Assembly: GCA_963457665.1 (NCBI GenBank)
Contig: OY735207.1
Location: forward strand, 45,267,179 to 45,331,178
Length of the DNA: 64,000 nt
Source: Thysanoteuthis rhombus
Taxonomy: Eukaryota > Mollusca > Cephalopoda > Oegopsida > Thysanoteuthidae
Direction: 5' to 3'
In this document: piece by piece, positions 1 to 11,964 of the stretch
Numbering within the stretch: the stretch's first letter is position 1
How the letters are laid out: each line of letters starts with the position of its first letter
The notes under the pieces: model-generated
What the model saw: the letters and a program-made list of their open reading frames with translations, nothing else
Databases searched by the model: none
What the model was told of the DNA's origin: nothing
Position numbers and translations under genes: made by a program

Positions 1-82
<82 letters not shown>
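1..82. repeat. (TA)n microsatellite at left edge
   Basis: Uninterrupted TA dinucleotides run from the first base. The window cuts the tract, so its full length is unknown. Confidence 0.98.
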
Positions 83-85
<3 letters not shown>

Positions 86-470
86 ATTTCTAGCAATAAA
101 TTTAACTGAAAGCAGGAAAAATGTTGCCGATTTTAGCCATTTTTGAAGGTCAGCCAAAACAAATCGAACTATTTTCTCACATTATCTTCTCCTTGAATCA
201 ATAAACCGAATTTTAACGAACCTTTTCCAATGAGATTATTTTGGAGTCAGACACTAATTTTTTCTCTCTAAGACCACCACAAATCCCGTTAAGATAAACA
301 TACAATTGCCTTTGATTTATCGAAGCAGTTTTAGCAGAAAAAAAAATCATATTTGAGTAGGCAACACTGCGTGGGATAGACCTGCTTTCACTTTTCGTCT
401 GAAATGTCTCAGTCACGCCTTGTTTTCCAAGTGAATGTTTTCTTTAGAGATAAAATAATTCATTGCAGAT
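83..470. other. Unrecognised AT-rich DNA
   Basis: No recognisable coding exon, RNA or element. A minus-strand open frame of 67 codons (213-416) has no family features and is probably chance. Confidence 0.5.
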
Positions 471-570
471 TCTTAAATTTGTCTTTGTATTTATAATCCT
501 TGTGGCATTTACTCACAACTGTGTACCTGCAAAATTTTTCAAATAAGCGTTTCGTAGTTATCAATTTCTT

Positions 571-648
571 TCTCTTTCTCTCTCTCTCTCTGTCTCTGTG
601 TGTCTCTCTTTCTGTCTCTGTCTCTCTCTGTCTTTCTCTCTCTCAACA
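571..648 (+). repeat. (TC)n-rich simple repeat
   Basis: Imperfect TC/TG dinucleotides next to the left arm. The right arm carries the complementary GA tract at 1131-1165. Confidence 0.95.
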
Positions 649-747
649 AATTGTTTAATTAGCAGAGTTCAATTTATACGATAAAACGTCAATAAAGAAT
701 CGTGCAACGAATATTGTATTATATTGTATTACTGATTTGAACTTTAT

Positions 748-762
748 TTATATATGTATATG

Positions 763-848
<86 letters not shown>
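748..848. repeat. (TA)n microsatellite
   Basis: Pure TA dinucleotides after a short TATG/TACA-interrupted start. Confidence 0.97.
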
Positions 849-849
<1 letters not shown>

Positions 850-907
850 GTAAAGAAAAGTACATATATAATCCGACAGAATGATTATAAATAGCGTTAT
901 ATGCTAG

Positions 908-1083
908 AGAAACTCTTATATGAAATGATCTCCTGTCGTTTCATGGTTTCACTTGGACTAGACAAAGTAAATAGAATAAACAGCAGCCCATTTTCTTTAA
1001 TTGTTTATTCAGTTTACGTTGACAAGTCAGTGTGATATATTAACCATGTAACGACGGGAGATCATTTCATATAAGAGTTTCTA
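908..1083. repeat. Inner palindrome with about 25-bp loop
   Basis: Arms 908-983 and 1008-1083 are imperfect reverse complements. The outer 42 bp (908-949 against 1042-1083) differ at two or three positions. The arm next to the loop (from GACTAGACAAAG to GAATAAAC) is more diverged. Single-arm DNA of the same family lies at 6307-6440, so this is a dispersed repeat that has been inverted and duplicated here. Confidence 0.85.
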
Positions 1084-1096
1084 TACAATATGACAC

Positions 1097-1100
<4 letters not shown>

Positions 1101-1165
<65 letters not shown>
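1101..1165. repeat. (TA)n(GA)n compound microsatellite
   Basis: TA repeats at 1101-1130 switch directly to GA repeats at 1131-1157 and then a GA-rich purine tract. Confidence 0.97.
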
Positions 1166-1267
1166 AAGAAAGAAATTGATAACTGCGAAACGCTTATTTG
1201 AAAAATTTTGCAGATACAGAGTTGTGAGTAAATGCCACAAGGATTATAAATACGAAGACAAATTTAA

Positions 1268-1378
<111 letters not shown>

Positions 1379-1379
1379 G

Positions 1380-1520
1380 ATAGTGAACCCTCGGTTTAAT
1401 GAGCCAACTGGGGCGGACAGTTTTGTGTGTTCCATCTTACTGAACAATCAATTTCTGTAGCCCTTCGTCAGATTAGGATAATTGATTCCATAAATATAGA
1501 CCAACACACATGTACATACG
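1380..1520 (+). repeat. TA/CA-linked dispersed repeat, copy A
   Basis: This begins at GAACCCTCGGTTTAATG, passes an AATCAATTTCTG block and ends in GATTAGGATAATTGATTCC followed by CA-rich sequence. A related copy lies inverted at 2125-2345 with the blocks in rotated order around its microsatellite. I do not recognise the family. Confidence 0.6.
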
Positions 1521-2124
1521 CGCATGCGCACATATTGGGGAAAAAGTGGAAGTGTGTCTATTGTGCCTAGTGTTGCCGACTTGAATTTCCCTGCTTCCGT
1601 TGTTTTTGAAAAAAAATAAAATTTGATGTACATTATTTTGTTTCGCTCAAATTGAATAAACTTGTGACTAAATCAAAACTACCCTTCCATCTATTTAGTT
1701 GAATTTCAGGTGGATTTTGTTTACTTTTCAGTAAGTATGTTTGCAACTTGTGTTCTTATTTATCTATTGAATTAAAATGCCTCCGTGGATCTCCGTAAAC
1801 AATTTACATCAGAAATACGTATTCAACATTAAATCAATTCAGGGCACAAAAACGTATGGACCTAATGAAAAGACTATAAATCTACAACTACACGAAAAAA
1901 CATTTACGAGGCATGATTCATTCACTTTTCCTAAATTCCTCTGTATATTTTAGAAAATGAAAATTGCGATGAGCTGAATCAAATTGAGGGTGTTTATTTT
2001 TCAAATGAACTCGATAGATTTAGTTTCTATATTATGCCAAATCTGCTTTAGCATTAAAATATTTAAATTTGAATCTGAAAAAAGTACAAAAAAGGTAGAA
2101 AATGTCCTTTTTCCGCCAACAATC

Positions 2125-2192
2125 AATTAAACGGACATTCACAATTAACAGACAACCACCCACTCCTATTAGTCCGTTAAACTGAGGGTTTG

Positions 2193-2234
<42 letters not shown>

Positions 2235-2345
2235 ATGTATATGTGTGTGTGTGTACATGCGTGTGTGTGTATAATGTATGTGTGCGCATGTGCGTGCGTG
2301 TGCGTGCGTATTTATGAAATTAATTATCCTAATCAACAAGAACGT
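2125..2345 (-). repeat. TA/CA-linked dispersed repeat, copy B with internal (TA)n(TG)n
   Basis: Read on the minus strand it runs GATTAGGATAATTAATTTC, then (CA)n(TA)n (2192-2310), then AACCCTCAGTTTAACGG and a block ending in AATTGATTGTTGG. Copy A at 1380 has the same two blocks in the opposite order, so the microsatellite is part of the repeating unit. Confidence 0.6.
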
Positions 2346-3840
2346 ATCATTCAGTAAGAATTAAATTTACATAACTAGCAACATTCTTCGGGACTAACTC
2401 CGAAACCATCGATCTGTGTCAGGTGTACTTTTGATTTGTCTGTTCGAAAATAATGCCAGAATTGAAATATCAACATGGATTATCGACAAATTTACAAACA
2501 AATAACACCGTCAATCAAAATATTGAATATTTTGATAATTTATATATTTCATATCTTTGTATCAGAACATTCACGGTGTATTACCCCCCCCATCCCCAAA
2601 AGAAATCCTTGTAGGTGTTTTATTCACCTTTTTTGAGTGAGCCAATTTTGCTTGAAATTGTCCTCTGACTGTTTGCAGACAGATTTTGGAACGCATGGCG
2701 GATTAGACAAAGCTTCAAAACTCATTGAGTGCATTGAGTTATTGCAGTGTCATTTGTCCAACGAGTGGCCCGCCATTATCATGGCACAGAAGCGGTCACT
2801 TTTCGATTGACTGATGCTAGTCCAATTTCTCACCGTTTTCTATTCTCAGAAATAAATATTAGCTGCGATATTCTCTTCTTGAGGAGGAAAACTAGTGGAC
2901 CAAATCTAGCACGGACCATCATACATGAACAGAATCTTGGAACAATGTTGGCTTTGGAAAATACTTGAGGGATTCATCATGGTGAAGCTATTGAACAGAT
3001 CGTTTTCTGTTGTCATATAAAATCCACTTTTCATTGCAAGATACCATTCAGTAATGGATTGGGTCGTCTTTGAAATTGAAACTTTTCATTTCAGCCTTTT
3101 TTTCTACGAATGTCTTTGCATGTATTCGCTTGAACTAACTCATTCAATTAATGATTTAGATCTGTGTCTTCTGCCCTCTTCACCTTTTAGACTCACATCG
3201 GGATTTCGGAACTTGAAAACCCTTCGACATTTTAAAGTAGCCCGCATGATTAATGCCAAAGGTGATCTGAGAGGAATTGTAGTCAAGTCTAAACTCATGA
3301 CAGAAAATGATGTGCAACTCATCAATTTTCATCATAAGTCTGGGGTCATTATACCTGCGAATTATTATGTGTGAAAAAATATTAGTAGATTTGAAGAGCT
3401 ATACTTAATCATCCAAAATATGCATGTAGACAAGATAAATATTGAGCGTATATTGCAAGAGCTGCCCAAAAGTTCGGGCAATTTGAACAGATTGATCGAT
3501 CTGCCAGCTTACTTTGCGTTTCCCATGTCTCGTTGGACATTACACATATCTTCCAAAATCACTCCACCAGGAAATATGGAACCTATTTTTTTAGTTTTTA
3601 TTAATTACTATGAAGACGAAATGTTTGTTCACTCATTTGCTTGCTTGTATATATAATTATCATAGCTATCCTAACAGCTGGTCTCTAGGGACTAAAAAGT
3701 TGTCTACAAGTGTAAATTAACCCCAGGATGATAAGTTTGGTGACACTGACCTCAGAGGCCTTTACACGTCGATCAGAGGTTAAAACTGATTATTCGTCAT
3801 ATTTTGTAATCATTTTTGTAAAAGTTTATCAATTTTCAAA
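2346..3840. other. Unrecognised DNA with weak plus-strand open frames
   Basis: Plus-strand frames at 2747-2968, 3054-3374 and 3420-3656 follow each other, but I recognise no domain. They begin with Met by chance and show no consistent splice signals. They could be remnants of a decayed element or chance frames in AT-rich DNA. A poly-C tract lies near 2585. Confidence 0.35.
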
Positions 3841-3841
3841 C

Positions 3842-3940
3842 ATTCAGTGGGAGTACCAATGGCCAAACGGTTAAAAGAACCAGAAACGGAATCGGCTCGA
3901 ATTCTAACCGAGAAAACTTGAGTTTTTAAAACTAAATTTC
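3842..3940 (+). repeat. tRNA-derived SINE-like unit
   Basis: An A-box-like stretch (TGGCCAAACGGTTAA) is followed about 35 bp later by a B-box-like GGCTCGAATTC, the spacing of an internal RNA polymerase III promoter in a tRNA-derived SINE. It does not fold as an intact tRNA. Confidence 0.5.
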
Positions 3941-5995
3941 ATATGCTTTCATCTAATCATACCTTGAAATCTCATAGAAATACTTCAGTTTGGGGGAAAA
4001 TGATAAGGGTTCTATTTACAATGTAACTACAATGCTAAAATGTCGTAGAAAATGTGAATTTCTCTTTCTCTCAATGCTTATGCCAGTTTGGTATTATTTA
4101 TTTTAAAGGACTCTGGCCGAAACCTGACAATAAAACATTGGCACTATCTAAATCCGACAGTCAGCTTTGACGTGAAGAACATGAATTCATAGTTTTCAGA
4201 AAAAATGATTTCTCAAAGTTTCAGGAGGAGCTAGGTAAGCTTGGCCCCTTTATCTGATTCTATAACATCTCTGTGAAATATCATTTATATTTGAAGTTAT
4301 TTCGCAAAAAAGTCATTTGTATATATATATGTATATATATATATATATATATAGTAATCATATTTGTGAGCATAGAGATATTTCAAGTCTGTTTTCAGGT
4401 TTGAACGGGCAGCCTTCTTGGTGACAGCCGGACACTCTACTGATTCCTGCACGAATTCATGCTTGCCAAGAGCACGGTGATTTGAGCTATACTGTTGATG
4501 ATATCTCATCAGCAGAAGAAAAGCATTGTCAACCGTATTTAGCGAAAGTATTTTCGCAAAATTTATCTTGAGTCACTCTCTAATGATTGATTTATTTCAA
4601 TAATTTAATATTTCTTGTAAAATATATCTATGACCAATGTAACAGTATGGATATATAAATAAACATAACAAATGGCGTAATCCTGCCTCAAATACTTTGT
4701 TCTTGCTCTTTTGCACATGCGTAGTCGATCTCAACTATGGTTGAAATGTTTGCCTACTCAAAACGAAGGATTGTCAAATATCTTTTAGGGCTGATTTTTG
4801 TTTTGTTTTTATATCGTAATCTCAAACCCTAACATCTGCTTTCAAACATTTCAATAACGGTCACGCGAAACACTGCTCAGACGGCATAAAAAATGAAGTT
4901 AAATGAAATTTAATTCTTTTCAAATAACTGTATGTAGGCTCTCCACACACGCTCAATTGATGTTAAAAGCTGTGCACAAAAGTTGTCTACCATTTCTAAC
5001 GCCGAATGATCGAGTGTGCGGAACGTTACAATTTGCAATTGTTTAATAAGAGAAATATCATACAATTATTCTTTTGCAACCTTTTTTTTAGTGGTTCAGT
5101 TGATTATGCGCTGTCATAATTACTTGAGAAGATTATAATCAATTTTTTTCTAAAAAAATTCAAACCAAAATCAATCTTGAGTTTTATAAAAACGTTTCCA
5201 AATTTTTCTCCAAAGACTTATTTGCTTTCATTCACTAGTTTTATTTTTGGAAACCCCAACGCAGAAAAGATAGATAAACTTGCTGTTCCCTGATGTTGGC
5301 TACTAATATATTGCTTTGAACGCGAGAAAGTCTGACGACGAGGACACATCTATGGAATAATTATCACCACTGTCAACTTGAAGTTCATTATTGATAGAAT
5401 GCATCTTCGGAAGATGTAATTTAAAACCGATTAAGGGGAAATACTTCCCGATGGGCGTGAACTGCTGGTGGGCTGGACTGATAAATGTAAGGAATGAAGT
5501 TGGTTTGGGAGTCTGATTTTCATCTCTTAGAAATATTGACCTCTATAAATTTACGAATCTAAAGGAAATGATAACAATCTGTCATAGTTTCTTTTTTGAA
5601 ATTATCCCTGCAAATTTTTTTTTCTCGAAATTATCAGCATAAAACAACTTGGAATACATATATTAACTTCCCTTTCGTTAGTTGGTTGATATATGGCTTT
5701 GGACACGAGAAAGCCGGGTGCCGAAGTCTCATAAATTAATGCCATATTCCAATTAAAATTCGTTGTAGATATACTGTTGAAAACAGCTCACATAAGTTGT
5801 GCGCTGTTCTTAATATCGAGTTGGTGAGTGTGTGAAACTTCACAATTTACAATCGTTATTTGATACAATCAGTCATTTGGGCGACATTCTGTAAAAAAGC
5901 GGAGATCGGAATTGAAGAATAAGCTATCGGTGTTAATTGTTCTGCTTTTCAATTTGTCGTATTGTGTACGAAGAAATATATTGAAGAACATACTT
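3941..5995. other. Unrecognised AT-rich DNA
   Basis: Contains a short (TA)n at 4318-4353. I recognise no gene, RNA or transposon. The phrases near 5300 and 5700 about AGAAAGTCTGACGACGAGGA and AGAAAGCCGGGTGCCGAAG look like two diverged copies of one repeat about 400 bp apart. Confidence 0.4.
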
Positions 5996-6050
5996 TCCAC
6001 TGTGTTGTCACATTTGAAGTTATTTTTCTCCGGGCAACGCCGTGTATCCC

Positions 6051-6056
<6 letters not shown>
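5900..6056 (-). repeat. Hairpin-family dispersed repeat (CCGGCGTTGCCCGG type)
   Basis: Read on the minus strand it starts at the (TA)n border with GGGATACACGGCGTTGCCCG, then GAAAAATAACTTCAAATGTG and a block with ATATATTTCTTCGTACACA. The same order is seen on the plus strand at 36318-36400. The first 20 bp can form a short GC hairpin. Family unknown to me; a Helitron-like terminus is one possibility. Confidence 0.7.

Positions 6057-6103
<47 letters not shown>
6055..6103. repeat. (TA)n microsatellite
   Basis: Pure TA run bordering the hairpin-family repeat. Confidence 0.97.
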
Positions 6104-6106
<3 letters not shown>

Positions 6107-6107
6107 T

Positions 6108-6165
6108 TGCTGATTCAACGTAGCGATGCCCTTACCATTAAGCTAAACAGGCAAAGGCCTAAATA
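6108..6165 (-). repeat. tRNA-like SINE head (minus strand)
   Basis: The reverse complement contains TTTAGCTTAATGGTAAGGGC, a good A-box, followed by GTTGAATCAGCAACA in the B-box position. Too short and too decayed for a tRNA gene. Confidence 0.45.
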
Positions 6166-6252
6166 ACTGCTTTCAACCCCAAACTCTCATCTTGTTTATT
6201 ATAGGTCTACTCGCTTCTTCCAACGCGATAGTTATGTATTGGGAAACGAATA

Positions 6253-6300
6253 TATGTGATCTGCTGGGGAAAGTCCAACGACGGACGTTAAAAGACGATG
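6253..6300 (+). mobile_element. Minute 3' end of RTE LINE
   Basis: About 45 bp matches the extreme 3' end of the RTE family seen at 12.4 and 50.4 kb: CTGGGGAAAGTCCAACGACG followed by GACGTTAAAAGACGATG. It encodes the conserved end Arg-Thr-Leu-Lys-Asp. It joins directly to the fold-back family repeat starting at 6307. Confidence 0.75.
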
Positions 6301-6302
6301 TG

Positions 6303-6445
6303 TGATCTGACAGAATGATCATAAATTACGCTATATTATATAAAAACTTCCTTGAAAGGATCTCTCGTCATTACACGGTTATTGTATCACTCACCCTACA
6401 CAAAGTAAATAGAATAAACGATTGGAGAAAATGTGCCACCGATAC
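6303..6445 (+). repeat. Dispersed copy of the 908-1083 fold-back family
   Basis: Shares GACAGAATGATCATAAAT, the CATTACACGGTTATTG region and CACAAAGTAAATAGAATAAAC-type sequence with 874-983, then continues into sequence matching the reverse complement of the loop at 984-1007. It is a single, non-palindromic copy. Confidence 0.7.
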
Positions 6446-7374
6446 GGTAGCCGTTTCATCGTAATTGTTATTATATTTTTTAGGGTTGAATTATCTTTGA
6501 ATAAAAAGTGCTCGATATCGGGGATATTGAAATTGTTTGAATTCAGTGCAGAAGACAGAAGATTACCTTTTTTTTTTTTTTTTTATAGACGGCGACTAAT
6601 CATCTCCGAAGGGAACGTCTGGTTTCCAAATAAATCGACCATCGTTGAACTCTGAACTTTTCGTTGAACACGCTGTCGTGCAGAAGAGAGTGAGATTCAG
6701 CCTTTCTGTCTTTCTTCTGGCATTTCCTCCCCGTGTTTTGCGAAGGTCAAAACCTTTGAAATCGGTGAAGCATGAAGAACATGCCACGTCTTCACACGTC
6801 CGATTCAATAAATGCAAATGACAATACGATTGAAAATTGTTGAGGCAAGGAGAAAACTGGCTCCAAACATTCTTCAGACGGTTGTCAAATAAATTGTCCC
6901 ATAGACAGAGATGTCTTGCAAAATTTTTGATACAATTGTGGCAGCCAAGATCTTAATATAGTTTTTATTGCAGGATCAATGGAGCCAACCTCAGTTAATA
7001 GGATTTACGTGTAGGGTCGACGTACACCATTGGTTGCTTGATGTATGATGAATTATAAATAGACAGACTTGGATAGTCACTGTATAGAAACGTGATTTGG
7101 GGGTGATCAATTAAAAAAATGGAGAAAAGATGATCAATGAATACGTTATTTATTTCCCCATTTTGTTGGAAACTGAGTATCAAAAAGTCTGAATCAAAAA
7201 AAAGAATCAAGCGTGAATGCTGCTGGATGCAAGCTAAGGGATCAGTTAGCATAAAAGTACATTGCAAATTGAACCCCCTCCATGTATTTTTTTCTAGACA
7301 CAATAAGGAGTGTATGTTTACATTTTCAGCCCTCTAGCTCCATTGGTGTGGCCTGTTCGTCAGATACATACATA
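6446..7374. other. Unrecognised DNA with one open minus-strand frame
   Basis: A 73-codon frame on the minus strand (6596-6817) is unusually mixed in composition for this window but has no family features I recognise. Poly-T lies near 6570. Nothing else is supported. Confidence 0.35.
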
Positions 7375-7409
7375 GCCGGCCAGCCAGCAAGCCAGCCAGC
7401 CAGCCAGCT
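7375..7409 (+). repeat. (CCAG)n microsatellite
   Basis: Tandem GCCA/CCAG tetranucleotides with one AAG interruption. Confidence 0.95.
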
Positions 7410-7806
7410 AGTCGGGTTAACTTGAAAACTGAAGAAACCTATGTTGACAATGTTGATGACAGTTTCGGTTGGCGGTCTCTAAATCTAAAAACGTGTGATG
7501 ATCACGTGTATACGTCTACCTAGAGAAAATATTCGAAGAGAAAGTGTTTATGATTCAAATGTTCGTGTCCGTGTGCATGAACGAGACGCTACCCAAGAGT
7601 TCAGGAAATTTGAGCAGCACGTGCAAACTGAACGTACTACGGACTCTTGCTGCAGCCATCTGTGAGCAATGCGTGTGATATTGGAGGAATACACTGGAAT
7701 CGCTGTCCATTTAACTAAATCTTCATGAAAGTGAAACTTATTTACACAGAAATTCCTCATCCACCGAAGTGCTCTATTCCTATGGAAGAGCATTGCATAA
7801 GCTTAC
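7410..7806. other. Unrecognised DNA
   Basis: A minus-strand open frame (7548-7793) has no recognised domain. Nothing else supportable. Confidence 0.35.
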
Positions 7807-8062
7807 AGTGGATGAGTTACTTCACTTGAAGAGTGCTCAAAGCAGAATAGAGGAGCATTAATTATTGTGTCATCCACAGACAGCTGTTTTGATATATATG
7901 TAATACTCTTCAGTGTGGCAATAGACTTTCCATTATCCAATCTAGTACCACGAGACAGAATTGAAACCTTCACTTCAGACCCGCTGGCTGATATCCAATC
8001 CCTGGATGAGTTACCTCACTTAAAGAGTGCTCAACCCTGAATAGAGGAGCATTAAGAAAGAA
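7807..8062 (+). repeat. Direct repeat of about 54 bp, 196 bp apart
   Basis: The block beginning TGGATGAGTTAC and ending GAATAGAGGAGCATTAA occurs at 7807-7861 and again at 8002-8056. The second copy lies just outside the perfect palindrome at 8066. It may be a tandem terminal duplication of the neighbouring Penelope-like element. Confidence 0.8.
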
Positions 8063-8065
8063 ACT

Positions 8066-8273
<208 letters not shown>

Positions 8274-9600
8274 GATTTCTTTTCTTTTTGACTTAGATTG
8301 ATTTTTTTTAGTTAAGTATGCTTGTATTTGTAAGACTTGTTTCTGGGAAGATATATGTATTATGACTGTTGAGAATGTAGTAGTGTTCACGGTCTGTTTA
8401 ACAATGGTTTGTCTATTGAATGCTGTTCTCTAATTCCCATCACAGTATAATCATCAATTTGATAGATTGTCCATTGCTACATTCGAAGACGTGTTTTGAA
8501 ACATAAATTCCTGTGTTCAGGAATACGTAAGTTGCTTCTGTGGAGAGATGTTCTATAATCTAATGGTTGTGTACAGCCTCTATAATTTTCATTACAATTT
8601 GTACGTTTACGTTGATAACATTTTTTTGATTTGCATGTTAGTTCCTCTCTATTTCAAAAGGTTTGTTTAAGTGTTTGAATAAATAGGATGTCCCTTCAAT
8701 ATGTATATTGCATATTCTACATTTCTTTTTGTTACACTTACAGTAAAATCTAAAAAAATCGGTTGATGGTGGAATCTGTCTTAAATTTCTAGCGTTTACT
8801 TTTGATTAGTTCGATTTCATTGAGTGATTTTTTGTCATCATTTCTTTTGAATTGAGTTACCTTTCGGTGTATTTCAAGGAATAATTTTTGGTTGCATTTG
8901 TTATATGTAGGTACGTATGCTAGAAGTTTTTTTCAGGGGCGGGGTCCATAATTCCATTCGGATATACGTCAAGTTAGTTCAATCATCTTGTTGATCAATG
9001 ATATAAGGTAGAGGGCTGGACGTAATTCGTCCGGATGGATTTTCGTAGACTTTTGTCTTTGATTCTACATGCTAGGGAGTAAGTGATAGATTTCATACAA
9101 GTTTTGTTGTGAGTTCTTTTAAAATGAAGATATTTCTGAGTATCCAAAGGTTTGCGATAAATGTATGTATTGATTTTATTATCTTCATTTCTAATTGGGA
9201 TGTCCAAAAAAGAATTTCTTCACTGCAATGTTCCATTGTAAATTTTATATTTTGACGTAAGTTTTGTAACAGGAAAAATATCATTAATGTTGCCTCATGA
9301 ACATTTCCAGAAGATAAAACAATCATTCAGGGATTTCTTCAATGATTTTATGAAATTATTTTTCATTTTGATTTTCGTATTCTAATTCTATGCTTTCGTA
9401 TACAGTTTCTTCCAAGTGAATGTGGCGTCTGCTGGGGCCATAGTAAGTCCTAGATTTTGAATTTAATTGTTATCAAGTTGAAAAAATTGTTTGTTTTTTT
9501 AGAATTAAATCTATGCTATTAATGATTTATTCTTCCAAGATTTCAAGAAATGTTATCTATGTAATTGAATATATAAATGGCAATGAAAATGATACAGGCT
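8274..9600 (-). pseudogene. Penelope-like retroelement relic (RT plus GIY-YIG endonuclease)
   Basis: Read on the minus strand from about 9560, translated blocks in several frames line up in the order of a Penelope-like element. The RT palm comes first, including SLNDCFIFWK near 9300-9340 where the family has an Asp-Asp pair. Then come FLDIPIRNEDNK and YRKPLDTQKYLHFK (9090-9190), a basic stretch, a Cys cluster CKCNKKKCRICN (about 8703-8740) and a GIY-YIG-like block with YRGCTQPLDYRTSLHRSN (about 8500-8600). Penelope elements copy RNA and insert it using these two domains. Frameshifts and stops break every block, so the copy is dead. Its 3' end meets the (TA)n palindrome at 8245. Family assignment is from motif order and spacing. 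Confidence 0.85.
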
Positions 9601-11195
9601 GCATGCAATCATGTGCAATAATGGATAGTTTAAAGTAATGTTAATCTATCAAACAGATGGCTATACTGTACTAGGAATAAAAAAAACGGAATTTAATAGA
9701 AAAATACAAACCATAGTTAAACAGGCCATCGAAAAAAATAGTTATTATTCAATTCTTTCTGATTCAATATTCTTATTCAGTAATTTATCAATAAACCGTG
9801 AAACCTAATGGAAAAAATATTTTCTCTTTTCAAGATTCCAAAGGAGAAACGTATATGTATGAAGACTGAAATATAATCATCAGAGGTGATAAGAAGACTA
9901 ACTAACCCAGCCCATTCCACCAAGACAACAACGGTCGAAATACATTTATACAAAACTCTTATCAACCGAGGGAGATGCAACAAAATACCCCATTGTATAA
10001 AAACAGCCCCTTTTCCAATCTTTCAATGGATATGCACGACTGAAAATTGAAGAAAACTTACACGATCCCTCAAAGTGATAAAAGCACAATTCACAGAAAG
10101 CACCGTGGTCATTCCGAACAATCACAATACATATATCTTCATGGAAATAAGTCCTATAAATATGAACATACTCGAATGAAAGAAACTCGAAAGAACTCGA
10201 AAAGAAATAAATCTTAAGTGGCTCTTGATAGCTGAAACACGTGTTGTAATATAAAAAAATATCACAAATTAGATTTAATACATCTGTGGAATTCCCTCTT
10301 TTCAATATTCATTCTCTTCCCGTTGGATCACTGATCAAATTCAATACATCGGCAGAATTCACTCTTTTTTAAATATTCATTTCCTTCATGTTGGATCTTC
10401 AAAACTTTTTAAATATATACATATATATTTATATATATCGTTCAGAAAAAGTCTGCAGTTACTTTGCAAGAACTGTCTTTGCTCTTCTGTAAAATCCTCT
10501 GACCAGAAATTACTTGTCAGCTTCGTTGCTTGTCAACTCATTCTATAAACATGATGTAACAAATATCTAGACCTTAACTCAAACAGCTGTAGTTATCTCA
10601 ACAGTTTACTAGAGAGTAAAAGCGATCCCACCAAACTTAGACCTGCCCAGCCCAGTCAGATAAGTGTTTCGCATTCTCTACTTTTTCACATTGATATTGC
10701 ATGTCAGTTTGATGTAGTTGGAACGCAGGGGTCTCGCATTGATATTATGATGAGTAAGCACATTCTGACGACTTTTCAAGTTACACTAGTCTAAACAGAA
10801 AAAATACTCACTGGAATAGACCATGGTTAGTATGTTTTGCTTTTCGTAAGGTATAACATGATTTTGGTATTTTAGAGGGTTTACGTTTAGTTTCATGTTT
10901 TGTTTTCGCCATGTTTTGACTAGTTTGTTCGTATGTTTGCTTGCCATGAACAGATCTAGTATTTGGATTACTTCTGTGTGATAATACACCCCAGCTGGAT
11001 GGAGAAATCAATTACTTGCGTAAAAAAACTTCCCAATGGAACTCTTTTTATTTTGTCGGCGGTCGTTTTTCTGGTTCATAACCTTTATCTCTGGTCAGAT
11101 TTCTGTCTCATGATACTTCATTTGGGACAGCACAAACTATTCCAGTAGTTGGTCTGTTCCATCGTTCTCCGTTGGTACTTATATGACAGAAAATG
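9601..11195. other. Unrecognised DNA, possibly 5' Penelope remnant at its left part
   Basis: A minus-strand frame at 9946-10305 (119 codons) has no recognised motif. A tandem pair of about 75 bp lies at 10258-10400: both units contain ATACATC, GAATTC and end TTGGATC, and the first has TGTGGAATTCCCT, the phrase seen in the palindrome at 8066. The rest of the block shows nothing identifiable. Confidence 0.4.
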
Positions 11196-11199
11196 GAGG

Positions 11200-11275
11200 G
11201 GTTCGCCTAGCCAAGGGATTGAACTCGTGGATCCAGTGATTGACATAAACCGACAGCAAGAATCAACAATCTTCG
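11200..11275 (-). repeat. tRNA-like SINE fragment (minus strand)
   Basis: The reverse complement contains CACGAGTTCAATCCC, a B-box-like element. The A-box side is poorly preserved. Confidence 0.3.
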
Positions 11276-11964
11276 TCTAGCACATCGCCGTTCCTGAAGG
11301 AAAGTGATAAAAAAATTAAGATGTTGGTTCATATAGTTTGCAGAATAACATACAAGTCTTAGAACTTCAGTCAATTAACTTCAAGTCTAAGTAAGCAAAT
11401 TCTTTTTACAGCTTTGTATATACAGATAATGCTAAGCTGCTTTTCACACATAAACCCATAAAAAGCTTCGTATTTGAAATTTCTCCTGTGAAAGCTGCTA
11501 ATTACTACTGTTTAAAAACTCACAGAAAACTGAAAATGTAAAATGTGTGGGTAAATATTATACACATCATTACTAGAGCCCTCAGAACAGTCCCGAAGAA
11601 AGTTGTTGAAATGTTATAGAAATCGGAAATCCAAGGAAAAACTGAATTCGTGAATTAATATTGATCAGTTAGGGTACAAAAAAGAGTGCTGGAGATTTGC
11701 TGTCCTTTGATCTCTGGCATATGCTACCAACTACTTCCAAGGCTAAAGCTGATGTATCAGTATTAGTAGTCGTACGAGAAGGAGTAAGATTAACCAATGA
11801 TGTATTTGTTATCAATTTTTTTTGGATTTTCATTCTTTCCTTTCATTACATTACAGTGCAACAAAATGAGTCAAGCGCTTTCCATCATATTTTGTGCAAA
11901 TACTTTTTTGTTCTATTGAAGAGAGACAAAATAAGTTCGTGTGTAAGCATATTTGAAATTATTT
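11276..11964. other. Unrecognised DNA
   Basis: Open frame 11697-11972 on the plus strand has no recognised family. It runs into the 5' edge of the RTE fragment. Confidence 0.35.
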
